Origin: an uncultured Agathobaculum sp.
Lineage (GTDB): Bacteria > Bacillota > Clostridia > Oscillospirales > Butyricicoccaceae
Reading direction: 5' to 3'
Assembly: GCA_934504345.1 (NCBI GenBank)
Contig: CAKSVR010000004.1
Span: 1-64,000, forward strand
DNA: 64,000 nt
In this document: positions 23,866 to 32,925 of the stretch, piece after piece
Layout: each line of letters starts with the position of its first letter
Position numbering within the stretch: position 1 is the first letter of the stretch
The notes under the pieces: generated by a model
What the model was told of the DNA's origin: nothing
The model's input: the letters and a program-made list of their open reading frames with translations, nothing else
Databases searched by the model: none
Program-made: the position numbers and the translations under genes

Positions 23866-23925
23866 TAGGATAACCTCCGTTTCCTGGTTGAATGTCTTTG
23901 TTGGTGTTCCCTTGGAACAAGTATT

Positions 23926-23953
23926 ATTATAGTCGATTTCCCCAAAAACGCAA
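23926..23953 (-). promoter_or_regulatory. Promoter of the microprotein gene
   Basis: On the minus strand TTGCGT (23948-23953) and TATAAT (23926-23931) are 16 bases apart. The ATG at 23865 would have a leader of about 55 nt with a small GTTCC-CTT-GGAAC hairpin. Confidence 0.65.
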
Positions 23954-24140
23954 TTGATTTTTTGTTCAACGTTACAGAAGTTTTGCAAAAGTTTTTGTGC
24001 ATTAAATACAAATCAAGAGTATGTAAATTGTAGGGAAAGCTAAAACGAGGAAATTTCCACCCGAAATCAGAGAAAAGCAGCGGCGGCGGGAACGTTTTGC
24101 GGCCCTCAAACGTGTTGTTGGCAGAAAGGAGGAGAGAGCA

Positions 24141-24671
24141 GTGCAGACAAAACTTCGCTCGGATGCTTTTTTACAGCAGGCGATGGACACCTGCGGCGAT
24201 GCGGTCTACCGGCTGGCACTGTGCCGCCTGAACAGCCGCGCGGATGCCGAGGACGTTTATCAGGAGGTGTTCCTCCGGCTGCTGCGGGACGACACCGACT
24301 TTCGCGATGAGGAACACCTGAAGGCATGGCTGCTGCGCGTGACACTCAGCCGATGCGCCGATCTTCGCCGTTCGGCGTGGTTCAAGCGCACCGCGCCGAT
24401 GGAGGCCGCCGCCGATGCCGCCGCGCCTGAGCCGGACAATCAAAGCGAACTGTGGCAGGCCATCGCCGCGCTGCCGGACGACCAGCGCACCGCCGTGTGG
24501 CTGCATTATGTGGAGGGCTACCGCACCGAGGAGATCGCGCAGATGGCCGGATGCAGCGCAGTCACGATACGCACGCGCCTGCATCGCGCACGAAAGCAAT
24601 TAAGGTCAGAAATGGAGGGATCTTACGATGAAAAACAACTGGAACGAACTGAAGAACATCAAGGCACCTGA
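24141..24671 (+). CDS. ECF-type RNA polymerase sigma factor
   Basis: A 176-residue sigma-70-family factor. Region 2 is CRLNSRADAEDVYQEVFLRLL followed by HLKAWLLRVTLSRCADLRRS; region 4 is IAALPDDQRTAVWLHYVEGY and IAQMAGCSAVTIRTRLHRAR. The last 15 codons overlap the next gene by 44 bases. AAAGGAGGAG precedes a GTG start at 24141. The overlapping downstream membrane protein is the likely regulator of its activity. Confidence 0.9.
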   Translation: MQTKLRSDAFLQQAMDTCGDAVYRLALCRLNSRADAEDVYQEVFLRLLRDDTDFRDEEHLKAWLLRVTLSRCADLRRSAWFKRTAPMEAAADAAAPEPDNQSELWQAIAALPDDQRTAVWLHYVEGYRTEEIAQMAGCSAVTIRTRLHRARKQLRSEMEGSYDEKQLERTEEHQGT

Positions 24672-25557
24672 AGAGCTCAAAGCCCGCACGCTGTCTGCGG
24701 CGCGTGAACTGCGGCAGACTGCCGCCGCACCACAGCACATTGCGCCGCGCCGTTCGTGGGGGATGGCGAAGCGCATTCTGGCGGCGGCCTGTGCGTTCGG
24801 CATCGTGCTGGGCGGCACGGCAGTCTACCGCACGCAGACGGGCGCGGCGCCGTCCGGCAGCGAGGCTGTGGCGGATGTGATCACGCATTCGTTCGGCTTT
24901 GCGGCCTATGCAGCGGATACCGGCGAGCTGCGCCAGCCCAAGGACAGCAGGATCGTGTTTGACAGCGGCAGCGGCGCGGACGACCCGGAAAAAGGCTTCT
25001 ATTCGGGCTGTCTGTTCAAGGTGACGGGCGAGGACATCAAGACGGTGTCCGCGACCATCGACAAGGGCGCGGTGTACCGCACGAAAACCGTCAAAGACAC
25101 ATCGGCCGACCGCGATGAATGGGTGCGCGCAATGCATCAGGGAACTAACCCCGAACTGGACGGCGCGGACACCGTGATGGTCTGGGGCAACGGCGAGGAG
25201 GGCGCAGAGCAGATGTACGCCGACCTGTGCTGGAAGCTGGACAACGGCTTCACCGACGAGTACGACCCGGATGCCAGCTACGGCCTGTGGCTGCCCAGCC
25301 GGCCGGAGAGCGCGGATGACGATCTTCAGCAGTCGTGGCACAAGGCTGTGGACGGCTTTGAGGGCGCGGTGCTGACCGTCACCATCACGTTTACGGACGG
25401 CTCGGAGCAGACCCGTTCCATGACCCTGCACACCGGCAAGCTGGCCGTGGACTATCCAGACGAGCAGAGCGGCCCTGTCCTCACCGGCGAGGTGCTGACC
25501 GACGAGCAGGCTCAGACGGAGAACTACGTTTATGGTGTTTACGCCGATGTGAATTGA
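24628..25557 (+). CDS. Single-pass membrane protein, probable anti-sigma partner
   Basis: A 309-residue protein with a cytoplasmic N-terminus of about 48 residues, one transmembrane helix (about 49-64, ILAAACAFGIVLGGTAV) and a 240-residue extracytoplasmic domain with no domain I can name. It overlaps the ECF sigma gene by 44 bases, the arrangement typical of sigma/anti-sigma pairs. No zinc-type HxxxCxxC motif is present, so it is not a ZAS protein. Function is inferred from context only. Confidence 0.75.
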   Translation: MKNNWNELKNIKAPEELKARTLSAARELRQTAAAPQHIAPRRSWGMAKRILAAACAFGIVLGGTAVYRTQTGAAPSGSEAVADVITHSFGFAAYAADTGELRQPKDSRIVFDSGSGADDPEKGFYSGCLFKVTGEDIKTVSATIDKGAVYRTKTVKDTSADRDEWVRAMHQGTNPELDGADTVMVWGNGEEGAEQMYADLCWKLDNGFTDEYDPDASYGLWLPSRPESADDDLQQSWHKAVDGFEGAVLTVTITFTDGSEQTRSMTLHTGKLAVDYPDEQSGPVLTGEVLTDEQAQTENYVYGVYADVN

Positions 25558-25604
25558 GGATGGAAAATGGAGAATGAACATATCGGGACAGGCGGTGCAT
25601 TCTC
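25556..25604 (+). repeat. Short AT-rich repeat after the anti-sigma gene
   Basis: GGATGGAAAATGGAGAATG and GCATTCTCC bracket a small GC segment. It is a shortened member of the family at 21703 and 45123 and lies directly behind the stop codon. Confidence 0.5.
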
Positions 25605-25635
25605 CGAAAACATGAAAAAATTATGATACGGTGAG

Positions 25636-25674
25636 AAAATTTCCTCTGAATCGCGGATTCAGGGGAAATTTTTT
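25636..25674 (+). terminator. Terminator of the sigma/anti-sigma operon
   Basis: A long stem AAAATTTCCTCTGAAT / ATTCAGGGGAAATTTT with a GCGG-containing loop ends in TTTTTT. It lies about 80 bases after the stop codon. Confidence 0.85.
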
Positions 25675-25782
25675 GTGGAAAAATGGGAATATACCTTGAA
25701 AAATGCGGTAGTATCGCATAAAATAGAAGAAGTTTATAGCAGTATTTGTTTGAAGTGCTATCAATGGAAATAAGGAGAAAGT

Positions 25783-26268
25783 ATGCTCAACATTGTTTTG
25801 GTCGAGCCGGAGATACCGCAGAACACCGGAAACATCGCCCGCACCTGTGCGGCGACAGGCTGTGTGCTGCATCTGGTCGAGCCGCTCGGCTTTGCCATTG
25901 ACGACAAGCGCATGAAGCGCGCCGGGCTGGATTACTGGCATCTGCTGGATGTCCGGATGTACAAAAACCTGAACGAGTTTTTCGAGAAGAACCCGGACGG
26001 CCGTTACTTCTACGCGACGACAAAAGCGCCGCACGCCTATCACGAGGCAGCGTACCGCGACGGCGACTACCTGATGTTCGGCAAGGAAACGCGCGGTCTG
26101 CCCGAGGACCTGCTCGTCGAGCACCCGGAACGCTGTGTGCGTATCCCGATGCGCGAGGGCGCGCGGAGCCTCAATCTGTCCAACTCGGTGGCCGTTATCG
26201 TGTTCGAGGCGCTGCGGCAGACCGGCTTTGAAAATCTCAAGCTCGCGGGCCCGTTCCCGCAGGTATAA
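25783..26268 (+). CDS. trmL: tRNA (cytidine/uridine-2'-O-)-methyltransferase TrmL
   Basis: TrmL methylates the 2'-OH of the wobble base 34 in tRNA-Leu. The 161-residue SPOUT enzyme starts MLNIVLVEPEIPQNTGNIAR and has the knot motifs LMFGKETRGLPEDLL and REGARSLNLSNSVAVIVFEALRQ. Length is normal. AAGGAGAAAG precedes the ATG. Eleven bases separate it from degV. Confidence 0.93.
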   Translation: MLNIVLVEPEIPQNTGNIARTCAATGCVLHLVEPLGFAIDDKRMKRAGLDYWHLLDVRMYKNLNEFFEKNPDGRYFYATTKAPHAYHEAAYRDGDYLMFGKETRGLPEDLLVEHPERCVRIPMREGARSLNLSNSVAVIVFEALRQTGFENLKLAGPFPQV

Positions 26269-26279
26269 AGGAGTTTAGA

Positions 26280-27158
26280 ATGGAAAAGATTCATATTTTG
26301 ACCGATTCCTCGTCGGATATCCCGCACGATCTGGTCGAGGCGCACGGCATTGAGATCGTGCCGATCATGCTGACCCATGAGGGCCGCAGCTTCCGCGAAT
26401 ATTACGACATCACATCCGAGGACTACTGCAAGCTGCTCGAAACCAGCAGCGAGATCCCCGGCACGGCGATGACTACGCCGACCGTATTCCTCGAGTCGTA
26501 CAACCGTGCGTTCGAGCGCGGCTGCACGCATCTGCTGGCGGTGCTCATCAACGGCAACGGCTCGGGCACTTATCAGGCGGCGTGCCTTGCAAAGTCCATG
26601 TTCGAGGAGGAGCAGGGCGAGGGGAAAATGACCATCGAGGTCATCGATTCGCGCACCTACACCTACATTTACGGTCACGTTGTTGTCAAGGCTGCCGAGA
26701 TGCGGGAGCAGGGCGAGAGCTTTGATGCGATCGTCAGCGTTGTCAAGAGCCGCCTCAACCGTGTGGAGGCATATCTCGGCGTATACAGCCTCAAGTTCCT
26801 CAAAAAGTCCGGCCGTATTTCGGGCGGCGCAGCGTTCGTCGGCGAAGCGCTCGGCCTCAAGCCCATCAGCCATGTGTACGACGGTGCTGTCAAGGTCTGT
26901 GACAAGGTGCGCGGCGAAAAGGCGCTCCTGGCCGGACTGAGCAAAAAAGTGTCCGCGCGCGTGGTGCAGCCGGACAAGCAGACGGCCATCCTACTGTACG
27001 GCGACATCCCGGCGGAACGTCTGGATGAGATGGAGAAACGTCTGCGTACCGAAATCGGATTCCGCGATGTGGAACGGATAGCGATCGGACCGGCGATTCT
27101 GACGAATGCGGGACCGCAGGCAGTGGCTGTTGCATATTATGGAACGCCGCGCACCTAA
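26280..27158 (+). CDS. DegV family fatty-acid-binding protein
   Basis: A 292-residue DegV-domain protein: ILTDSSSDIPHDLVEAHGIEIVP at the N-terminus, TTPTVFLESY and LAVLINGNGSGTYQ in the first lobe, and KSGRISGG and ALGLKPI in the second. Family members bind long-chain fatty acids and some (FakB) deliver them to FakA kinase, which is not in this window. It forms a probable operon with trmL. Confidence 0.9.
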   Translation: MEKIHILTDSSSDIPHDLVEAHGIEIVPIMLTHEGRSFREYYDITSEDYCKLLETSSEIPGTAMTTPTVFLESYNRAFERGCTHLLAVLINGNGSGTYQAACLAKSMFEEEQGEGKMTIEVIDSRTYTYIYGHVVVKAAEMREQGESFDAIVSVVKSRLNRVEAYLGVYSLKFLKKSGRISGGAAFVGEALGLKPISHVYDGAVKVCDKVRGEKALLAGLSKKVSARVVQPDKQTAILLYGDIPAERLDEMEKRLRTEIGFRDVERIAIGPAILTNAGPQAVAVAYYGTPRT

Positions 27159-27260
27159 GCAAATAATTGTGAATGTTGATGAATATTTCGGAACATTTTG
27201 ACGAAAAACGCAAGAATCCTCTAAAAGCGTGTTAGAATGTGATGTTTTTCACAAATTTGC

Positions 27261-27289
27261 TTGCGAATAACGCGAATTACGAGTATAAT
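27261..27289 (+). promoter_or_regulatory. Sigma-A promoter of the glycolytic operon
   Basis: TTGCGA (27261-27266) and TATAAT (27284-27289) have exact 17-base spacing and lie about 93 bases before the pgk ATG. It probably drives pgk and at least part of tpiA-gpmI. Confidence 0.8.
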
Positions 27290-27381
27290 TCTGTATTGGA
27301 AACGGAATTATTTTAGTGTAAGAACCGTGCTTTTGTTCCTTATCGCAACTTTATACATTCTTAAAGGAAGAGGGATATATT

Positions 27382-28572
27382 ATGCAGTATAACAAGAAGA
27401 GCGTTGAAGACATCGACGTATCCGGCAAGAAGGTCATTGCCCGCTGCGATTTCAACGTACCGCAGGATGAGAACGGCAACATCACCGATGACAAGCGCAT
27501 CCGTGCATCGCTGGAGACCATCAACTACCTGCTCGACCACAACGCTGCCGTCATTCTGTGCTCGCACCTCGGCCGTCCGAAGGGCGAAGTTAACATGAAG
27601 TATTCGCTGGCTCCGGTCGCAAAGCGCCTCAGCGAGCTGCTCGGCAAGGAAGTCAAGCTGGCTGCCGACGTTGTAGGCGAGAGTGCCAAGAAGCTGGCCG
27701 CTGAGGTAAAGCCGGGCGAGGTCGTTCTGCTCGAGAACGTTCGCTTCGAAAAGGGCGAAACCAAGAACGATGCTGCTCTGGCAAAGGCTATGGCTGACAT
27801 GGCTGACATTTACGTTAACGATGCATTCGGCACCGCACACCGTGCCCATGCTTCCACCGCAGGCATCGCCGACTACCTGCCGGCTGTATGCGGTTTCCTG
27901 ATCAAGAAGGAGATCTCCATCATGGGCAAGGCCCTGAGCGACCCGGCTCGTCCGTTCGTTGCGATCCTCGGCGGCGCCAAGGTTTCCGACAAGATCGGCG
28001 TTATCGAGAACCTGATCGACAAGTGCGATACCATCATCATCGGCGGCGGCATGGCCTACACCTTCTCCAAGGCGCAGGGCGGCGAGATCGGCACCTCCCT
28101 CTGCGAGGAAGACAAGATCGAGCTGGCACTCGGCCTGCTCAAGAAGGCTGCTGACAAGGGCGTTAAGCTGCTCCTGCCGGTTGACACCGTTTGTGCAGAT
28201 CACTTCGGTGCGGACGCTGCTCCGGTCGTATACGAGGCCGGCAAGATCCCGGCTGACATGATGGGCATGGACATCGGCCCGAAGACCGTAGAGCTGTTCT
28301 CCGAGGCTGTCAAGGATGCCGGCACGGTCGTATGGAACGGCCCGATGGGCGTATTCGAGTTCGACACCTTTGCAGTCGGCACCAAGGCTGTTGCCAAGGC
28401 GATCGCTGAGAGCAAGGCTGTTTCCATCATCGGCGGCGGCGACTCCGCAGCTGCTGTTGAGAAGCTGGGCTTCGCGGACAAGATGACCCACATCTCCACC
28501 GGCGGCGGCGCTTCGCTCGAGTTCCTCGAGGGTCTGGAGCTGCCGGGCATTGCCTGCCTGCAGGATCAGTAA
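27382..28572 (+). CDS. pgk: Phosphoglycerate kinase
   Basis: PGK transfers phosphate from 1,3-bisphosphoglycerate to ADP in glycolysis. The 396-residue protein has RCDFNVPQDENG near residue 20, SHLGRPKGEVN, the AHRAHASTAG region and the nucleotide-binding GGAKVSDKIGVI and GGGDSAAAVEKLGF motifs. AAAGGAAGAGG precedes the ATG. It is the first gene of a glycolytic block with tpiA, gpmI and eno. Confidence 0.97.
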   Translation: MQYNKKSVEDIDVSGKKVIARCDFNVPQDENGNITDDKRIRASLETINYLLDHNAAVILCSHLGRPKGEVNMKYSLAPVAKRLSELLGKEVKLAADVVGESAKKLAAEVKPGEVVLLENVRFEKGETKNDAALAKAMADMADIYVNDAFGTAHRAHASTAGIADYLPAVCGFLIKKEISIMGKALSDPARPFVAILGGAKVSDKIGVIENLIDKCDTIIIGGGMAYTFSKAQGGEIGTSLCEEDKIELALGLLKKAADKGVKLLLPVDTVCADHFGADAAPVVYEAGKIPADMMGMDIGPKTVELFSEAVKDAGTVVWNGPMGVFEFDTFAVGTKAVAKAIAESKAVSIIGGGDSAAAVEKLGFADKMTHISTGGGASLEFLEGLELPGIACLQDQ

Positions 28573-28675
28573 TTTCCGCTTTATATCGGGGCGCACCCGC
28601 TGTGCGCTCCGTATAAATACATAAATGATACGACGGAAAATGTCCGTCCGAATGTTTGAAAGGGGTAAAACCAAC

Positions 28676-29446
28676 ATGAATCGCAGATACCGTAAGACCA
28701 TCATCGCCGGCAACTGGAAGATGAACAAGACTCCGGCAGAAGCAAAGGCTCTGATCGAGGAGATGAAGCCGCTTCTCTCCAAGACCAAGTGGTGCGAGAT
28801 GGTTCTCTGTGTACCGTTCACGGATATTCAGGCTGCTGTAAAGGCTGCCAAGGGCTCCAAGATCGCCATCGGCGCTGAGAATATGCACTTCGAGAAGTCC
28901 GGCGCTTTCACCGGCGAGATCTCCGCTGATATGCTCAAGGAGCTGGGCGTTAAGTACGTTATCATCGGCCACTCCGAGCGCCGTCAGTACTTCAACGAAA
29001 CCGACGAGGCGTGCGGCAAGAAGGTTCAGGTCGCTCTGGAGAACGGTCTGCGCCCGATCCTGTGCGTAGGCGAGTCCCTGACCGAGCGCGAGCAGGACGT
29101 TACCATGGAAGTTATCCGCAAGCAGATCAAGATTGCGCTGCAGAACGTTGCTGTTGAGGACATCAAGAAGGTTGTCATCGCTTACGAGCCGATCTGGGCT
29201 ATCGGCACCGGCAAGACCGCTACCGCAGAGCAGGCTAACGAGGTTTGCTCCGCTATCCGTGACTGCCTGCGCGAGAAGTACGGCGCACGCGCTGCACGCG
29301 GCATCACCATCCAGTACGGTGGTTCCATGAATGCCAAGAATGCAAACGAGCTGCTGGCTCAGCCGGACGTTGACGGCGGCCTGATCGGCGGTGCATCCCT
29401 GAAGAGCGCTGACTTCGCTGCAATCGTAGAGGCAGCTAACCAGTAA
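28676..29446 (+). CDS. tpiA: Triosephosphate isomerase
   Basis: TIM interconverts dihydroxyacetone phosphate and glyceraldehyde 3-phosphate. The 256-residue protein has the substrate-binding NWKMNKTP near residue 12, the catalytic His in IGHSERRQYF, the catalytic Glu in AYEPIWAIGTGKTA and the phosphate loop IQYGGSMNAKNANELL. The ATG at 28676 follows AAAGGGG; the upstream in-frame extension is not conserved. Confidence 0.97.
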   Translation: MNRRYRKTIIAGNWKMNKTPAEAKALIEEMKPLLSKTKWCEMVLCVPFTDIQAAVKAAKGSKIAIGAENMHFEKSGAFTGEISADMLKELGVKYVIIGHSERRQYFNETDEACGKKVQVALENGLRPILCVGESLTEREQDVTMEVIRKQIKIALQNVAVEDIKKVVIAYEPIWAIGTGKTATAEQANEVCSAIRDCLREKYGARAARGITIQYGGSMNAKNANELLAQPDVDGGLIGGASLKSADFAAIVEAANQ

Positions 29447-29555
29447 GATAAGGATACGGGAAAGGGAAGCATTCCCTCACCGTTTTACGGAGGGGGACAT
29501 GGTGCATATCGTGTCCCCTCTCTGTCCCTTTCCGCTCTATCAAAGGAGTTTGATT

Positions 29556-31301
29556 ATGAAAAAAACCACTATGCCGGGTATGCCGGAGGTGGAGGTCGTG
29601 GAGATCAAGACTTCCGGCCCTCTGAACGTATTGGCAGATCCGGCTCCCGCAAAGAAGCCGGCAGCAAAGCGCACCCGTAAGACTGCGGCCTCCAAGACGG
29701 CCAAGTCCGCTGCGGAGAAGAAGCCCGCGGCAAAGCGCACCACCACCCGCAAGACCAAGACGGCTGCGGCGAAAAAGGCCGAGGGCCCGAAGAAGCCGAC
29801 CGCGCTGATCATCATGGACGGCTTCGGCCACCGCGAGGAAACCAAGGGCAACGCTATTGAGGCGGCAAACAAGCCCAACCTCGACAAGATCTTTGCCGAG
29901 AACCCGCTCACCTATATCGGCGCATCCGGTCTGGATGTTGGTCTGCCGGACGGCCAGATGGGCAACTCCGAGGTCGGCCATACCAACATCGGTGCGGGCC
30001 GCATCGTATATCAGGAGCTCACCCGCATCACCAAGGCGATTCAGGACGGCGATTTCTTTGCAAATCCGGCCCTGATGAGCGCGATCGACCAGTGCAAGTG
30101 GTTCGATTCTACCCTGCACATCTTCGGTCTGCTGTCCGACGGCGGCGTGCATTCCCACATCGACCATATGTTCGCGCTGCTCGAGCTGGCGCGCCGCAAT
30201 GGTCTACGTAAGGTTTGCTTCCACTGCTTCATGGACGGCCGCGACACGCCTCCGCAGTCCGGTATCGAGTATATCGACCGCCTGCAGGCGAAGATCGATG
30301 CGGTTGAGGTCGGCTGCATTGCGACCGTATCCGGCCGCTACTACGCGATGGACCGCGACAACCGCTGGGACCGTGTAGAAAAGGCATACAAGGCCATCGC
30401 ACTGGGCGAGGGCGAGCACGCAGCCACCGCGCATGAGGCGATGGAGAAATCCTACGCAAACGGCGTTACCGACGAGTTCGTTGTTCCGGTCATCGTTACC
30501 GAGGGCGCGACCGTCAAGGACGATGATGCCATCATCTTCGCAAACTTCCGTCCCGACCGCGCGCGTGAGATCACCCGTGCGTTCGTTGATCCGGAGTTCA
30601 CCGGCTTTGAGCGCGTACAGCCCAAGATCCACTACGTCTGCATGACGCAGTATGATGCCACCATCCCGGGCGTGGAGATCGCCTTCAAGCCGCAGAGCCT
30701 GAAGAACACGTTCGGTGAATATATCTCCGAGCTGGGCATGACCCAGCTGCGTATCGCAGAAACCGAGAAGTACGCACACGTTACGTTCTTCTTCAACGGC
30801 GGCGTAGAAAAGGAGTACCCGGGCGAGGACCGCGCCCTCATTCCGTCCCCGAAGGTCGCAACCTACGACCTCCAGCCGGAAATGAGTGAGCCCGCCGTCA
30901 CCGAGGAGTGCGTAAAGCGCATCCTGTCCGGCAAGTACGACGTTGTCATCCTCAACTTCGCAAACTGCGATATGGTAGGCCACACCGGCGTATTCGAGGC
31001 TGCTGTCAAGGCTATCGAGGCCACCGACGATGGCGTAGGCAAGGTCGTTGATGCCATCCTCAAGATGGGCGGCCAGTGCCTGATCACCGCCGACCACGGC
31101 AACGTTGACCAGATGCTCGATGCCGACGGCGTTACCCCGTTCACCGCACATTCCACCAATCCGGTGCCGCTCGTCATGGTAGGCCATGAGGGCAAGCTGG
31201 CAGAAGGCGGCGTGCTGGCTGATCTGGCTCCCACCATGCTGGACATGATGGGCATCCCGCAGCCGGAAGAGATGACGGGACATTCTCTGCTCGTTAAGTA
31301 A
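29556..31301 (+). CDS. gpmI: 2,3-bisphosphoglycerate-independent phosphoglycerate mutase with a histone H1-like N-terminal extension
   Basis: The enzyme interconverts 3- and 2-phosphoglycerate. From about residue 84 the 581-residue protein is a normal GpmI: PTALIIMDGFGHREE, the catalytic serine loop MGNSEVGHTNIGAGR, GGVHSHIDH, DGRDTPP, FANFRPDRAREITRA and the metal-binding ITADHGNVDQML. The first 80 residues are unusual: MPEVEVVEIKTSG followed by a Lys/Ala/Pro/Thr-rich tract with PAAKRTRKTAASKTAKSA and similar words, like histone H1 tails. The ATG at 29556 follows AAAGGAG. No later in-frame start precedes the catalytic DGFG, so the extension must be translated. Confidence 0.95.
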   Translation: MKKTTMPGMPEVEVVEIKTSGPLNVLADPAPAKKPAAKRTRKTAASKTAKSAAEKKPAAKRTTTRKTKTAAAKKAEGPKKPTALIIMDGFGHREETKGNAIEAANKPNLDKIFAENPLTYIGASGLDVGLPDGQMGNSEVGHTNIGAGRIVYQELTRITKAIQDGDFFANPALMSAIDQCKWFDSTLHIFGLLSDGGVHSHIDHMFALLELARRNGLRKVCFHCFMDGRDTPPQSGIEYIDRLQAKIDAVEVGCIATVSGRYYAMDRDNRWDRVEKAYKAIALGEGEHAATAHEAMEKSYANGVTDEFVVPVIVTEGATVKDDDAIIFANFRPDRAREITRAFVDPEFTGFERVQPKIHYVCMTQYDATIPGVEIAFKPQSLKNTFGEYISELGMTQLRIAETEKYAHVTFFFNGGVEKEYPGEDRALIPSPKVATYDLQPEMSEPAVTEECVKRILSGKYDVVILNFANCDMVGHTGVFEAAVKAIEATDDGVGKVVDAILKMGGQCLITADHGNVDQMLDADGVTPFTAHSTNPVPLVMVGHEGKLAEGGVLADLAPTMLDMMGIPQPEEMTGHSLLVK

Positions 31302-31452
31302 AGAGTGAAGAGTTGAGAGTGGAGAGTGAAGAGAAATCTTCACTTAACGCTCTGCAATTCGGATATTCTTATTGATAATAATAGAGTGGAGTGAAAAGAG
31401 TGAACGGTGGAGTGAATCTCCACTCTCCACTCCTCACTCTCCACTCTTTTAT
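31302..31452. repeat. Purine-rich inverted repeat between gpmI and eno
   Basis: Left arms of GAGTGAAGAGTTGAGAGTGG-type words and a right arm of CTCCACTCTCCACTCCTCAC words form a long imperfect stem, with a second internal set at about 31384-31415. The same family occurs three times inside the phage-type cassette (36318, 37466, 39781). Confidence 0.75.
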
Positions 31453-31487
31453 AAGCTAATTATTCTTAGTAAGAAGGAGAAAGAATT

Positions 31488-32804
31488 ATGAAGAATTACA
31501 TTGAGATCGTTGATGTAGTTGGCCGTGAGATCATCGACTCCCGCGGCAATCCGACCGTAGAGGTTGACGTTTACGTTGATGGCGACACCGGCAGCTACAT
31601 GGGCCGTGCTGCTGTTCCGTCCGGCGCTTCCACCGGTATCTTCGAGGCTTGCGAGCTGCGCGACGGCGACAAGTCCCGCTACAACGGCAAGGGCGTTCTG
31701 AAGGCTGTTGACGCTGTCAACGGCGAGATCGCAGAGGTCGTTATCGGCATGAACGCTCTCGACCAGCAGGCGATCGACAAGGCTATGATCGAGGCTGACG
31801 GCACCCCGAACAAGACCAAGTTCGGCGCAAACGCTATCCTCGGCGTATCCCTGGCAGTTGCAAAGGCAGCAGCTGAGGCTCTGTCCCTGCCGCTGTACAA
31901 CTACATCGGCGGCTGCAATGCCAAGACCCTGCCGATGCCGATGATGAACATCCTCAACGGCGGTGCTCACGCTACCAACAACGTTGAGATTCAGGAGTTC
32001 ATGATCATGCCGGTTTCCGCTCCGTCCTTCCGTGAGGCGCTGCGCCGCTGTGCAGAGGTATTCCATCAGCTCAAGACCACCCTTAAGGAGAACGGCACTC
32101 CGGCTGCCGGCGTTGGCGACGAGGGCGGCTACGCTCCGAACCTGAAGAAGGACGAGGATGCACTGAAGGTTATCGTTCAGGCTATCGAGGAAGCTGGCTA
32201 CAAGCCGGGCGACGACTTCATGATCGCTATCGATGCTGCTTCTTCCGAGTGGTGGAACGACGAGGAGAAGTGCTATATCCAGCCGAAGTCCGGCAAGAAG
32301 CTGACTCAGCAGCAGCTGGTTAAGATGTGGAAGAACTTCGCTGAGAAGTACCCGATCATCTCCCTCGAGGACGGCATGGCTGAGGAAGACTGGGAAGGCT
32401 GGGCTATGCTGACCAAGGCTCTGGGCGACAAGATCCAGCTGGTCGGCGACGACCTGTTCGTTACCAACACCTCTCGTCTGTCCAAGGGCATCGAGCTGGG
32501 CGTTGCTAACTCCATCCTGATCAAGGTTAACCAGATCGGCTCCCTGACCGAGACCCTGGATGCTATCCAGATGGCTAACCGCGCTGGCTACACCGCAGTT
32601 GTATCTCACCGCTCCGGCGAAACCGAGGATGCTACCATCGCTGACATCGCTGTTGCACTGAACGCCGGCCAGATCAAGACCGGTGCTCCGAGCCGTACCG
32701 ACCGCGTTGCGAAGTACAATCAGCTGCTCCGCATCGAGGAAGAGCTGGGCGAGGTTGCTCAGTTCCTCGGCAAGAAGGCTTTCTTCAACCTGAAGAACAA
32801 GTAA
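31488..32804 (+). CDS. eno: Enolase
   Basis: Enolase converts 2-phosphoglycerate to phosphoenolpyruvate. The 438-residue protein has REIIDSRGNPTVEVDV near the start, GGAHATNNVEIQEFMIMP, the catalytic GVGDEGGYAPNLKKDEDAL, LEDGMAEEDWEGW, the KVNQIGSLTETLDAI lysine and SHRSGETEDATIADIAV. AAGGAGAAAG precedes the ATG. A strong terminator follows. Confidence 0.97.
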   Translation: MKNYIEIVDVVGREIIDSRGNPTVEVDVYVDGDTGSYMGRAAVPSGASTGIFEACELRDGDKSRYNGKGVLKAVDAVNGEIAEVVIGMNALDQQAIDKAMIEADGTPNKTKFGANAILGVSLAVAKAAAEALSLPLYNYIGGCNAKTLPMPMMNILNGGAHATNNVEIQEFMIMPVSAPSFREALRRCAEVFHQLKTTLKENGTPAAGVGDEGGYAPNLKKDEDALKVIVQAIEEAGYKPGDDFMIAIDAASSEWWNDEEKCYIQPKSGKKLTQQQLVKMWKNFAEKYPIISLEDGMAEEDWEGWAMLTKALGDKIQLVGDDLFVTNTSRLSKGIELGVANSILIKVNQIGSLTETLDAIQMANRAGYTAVVSHRSGETEDATIADIAVALNAGQIKTGAPSRTDRVAKYNQLLRIEEELGEVAQFLGKKAFFNLKNK

Positions 32805-32834
32805 GAAATAGTCCGATATTCGTCGGCATATGAG

Positions 32835-32866
32835 AAAAACCGCACGCTTTCCGCGTGCGGTTTTTT
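32835..32866 (+). terminator. Terminator after eno
   Basis: AAAAACCGCACGC pairs with GCGTGCGGTTTTT over a TTTCC loop, ending in TTTTTT. It closes the glycolytic block 30 bases after eno. Confidence 0.92.
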
Positions 32867-32890
32867 GTACAGGTTTTTGTTGAACAGCGG

Positions 32891-32919
32891 TTGACGGAAA
32901 TGAAAACCTATGCTATCAT
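32891..32919 (+). promoter_or_regulatory. Promoter of the candidate small RNA
   Basis: TTGACG (32891-32896) and TATCAT (32914-32919) have 17-base spacing, and TGC directly before the -10 gives an extended -10. It points into a 165-bp non-coding interval that ends in a terminator. No plus-strand gene follows for 8.5 kb. Confidence 0.75.
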
Positions 32920-32925
32920 AACTAC

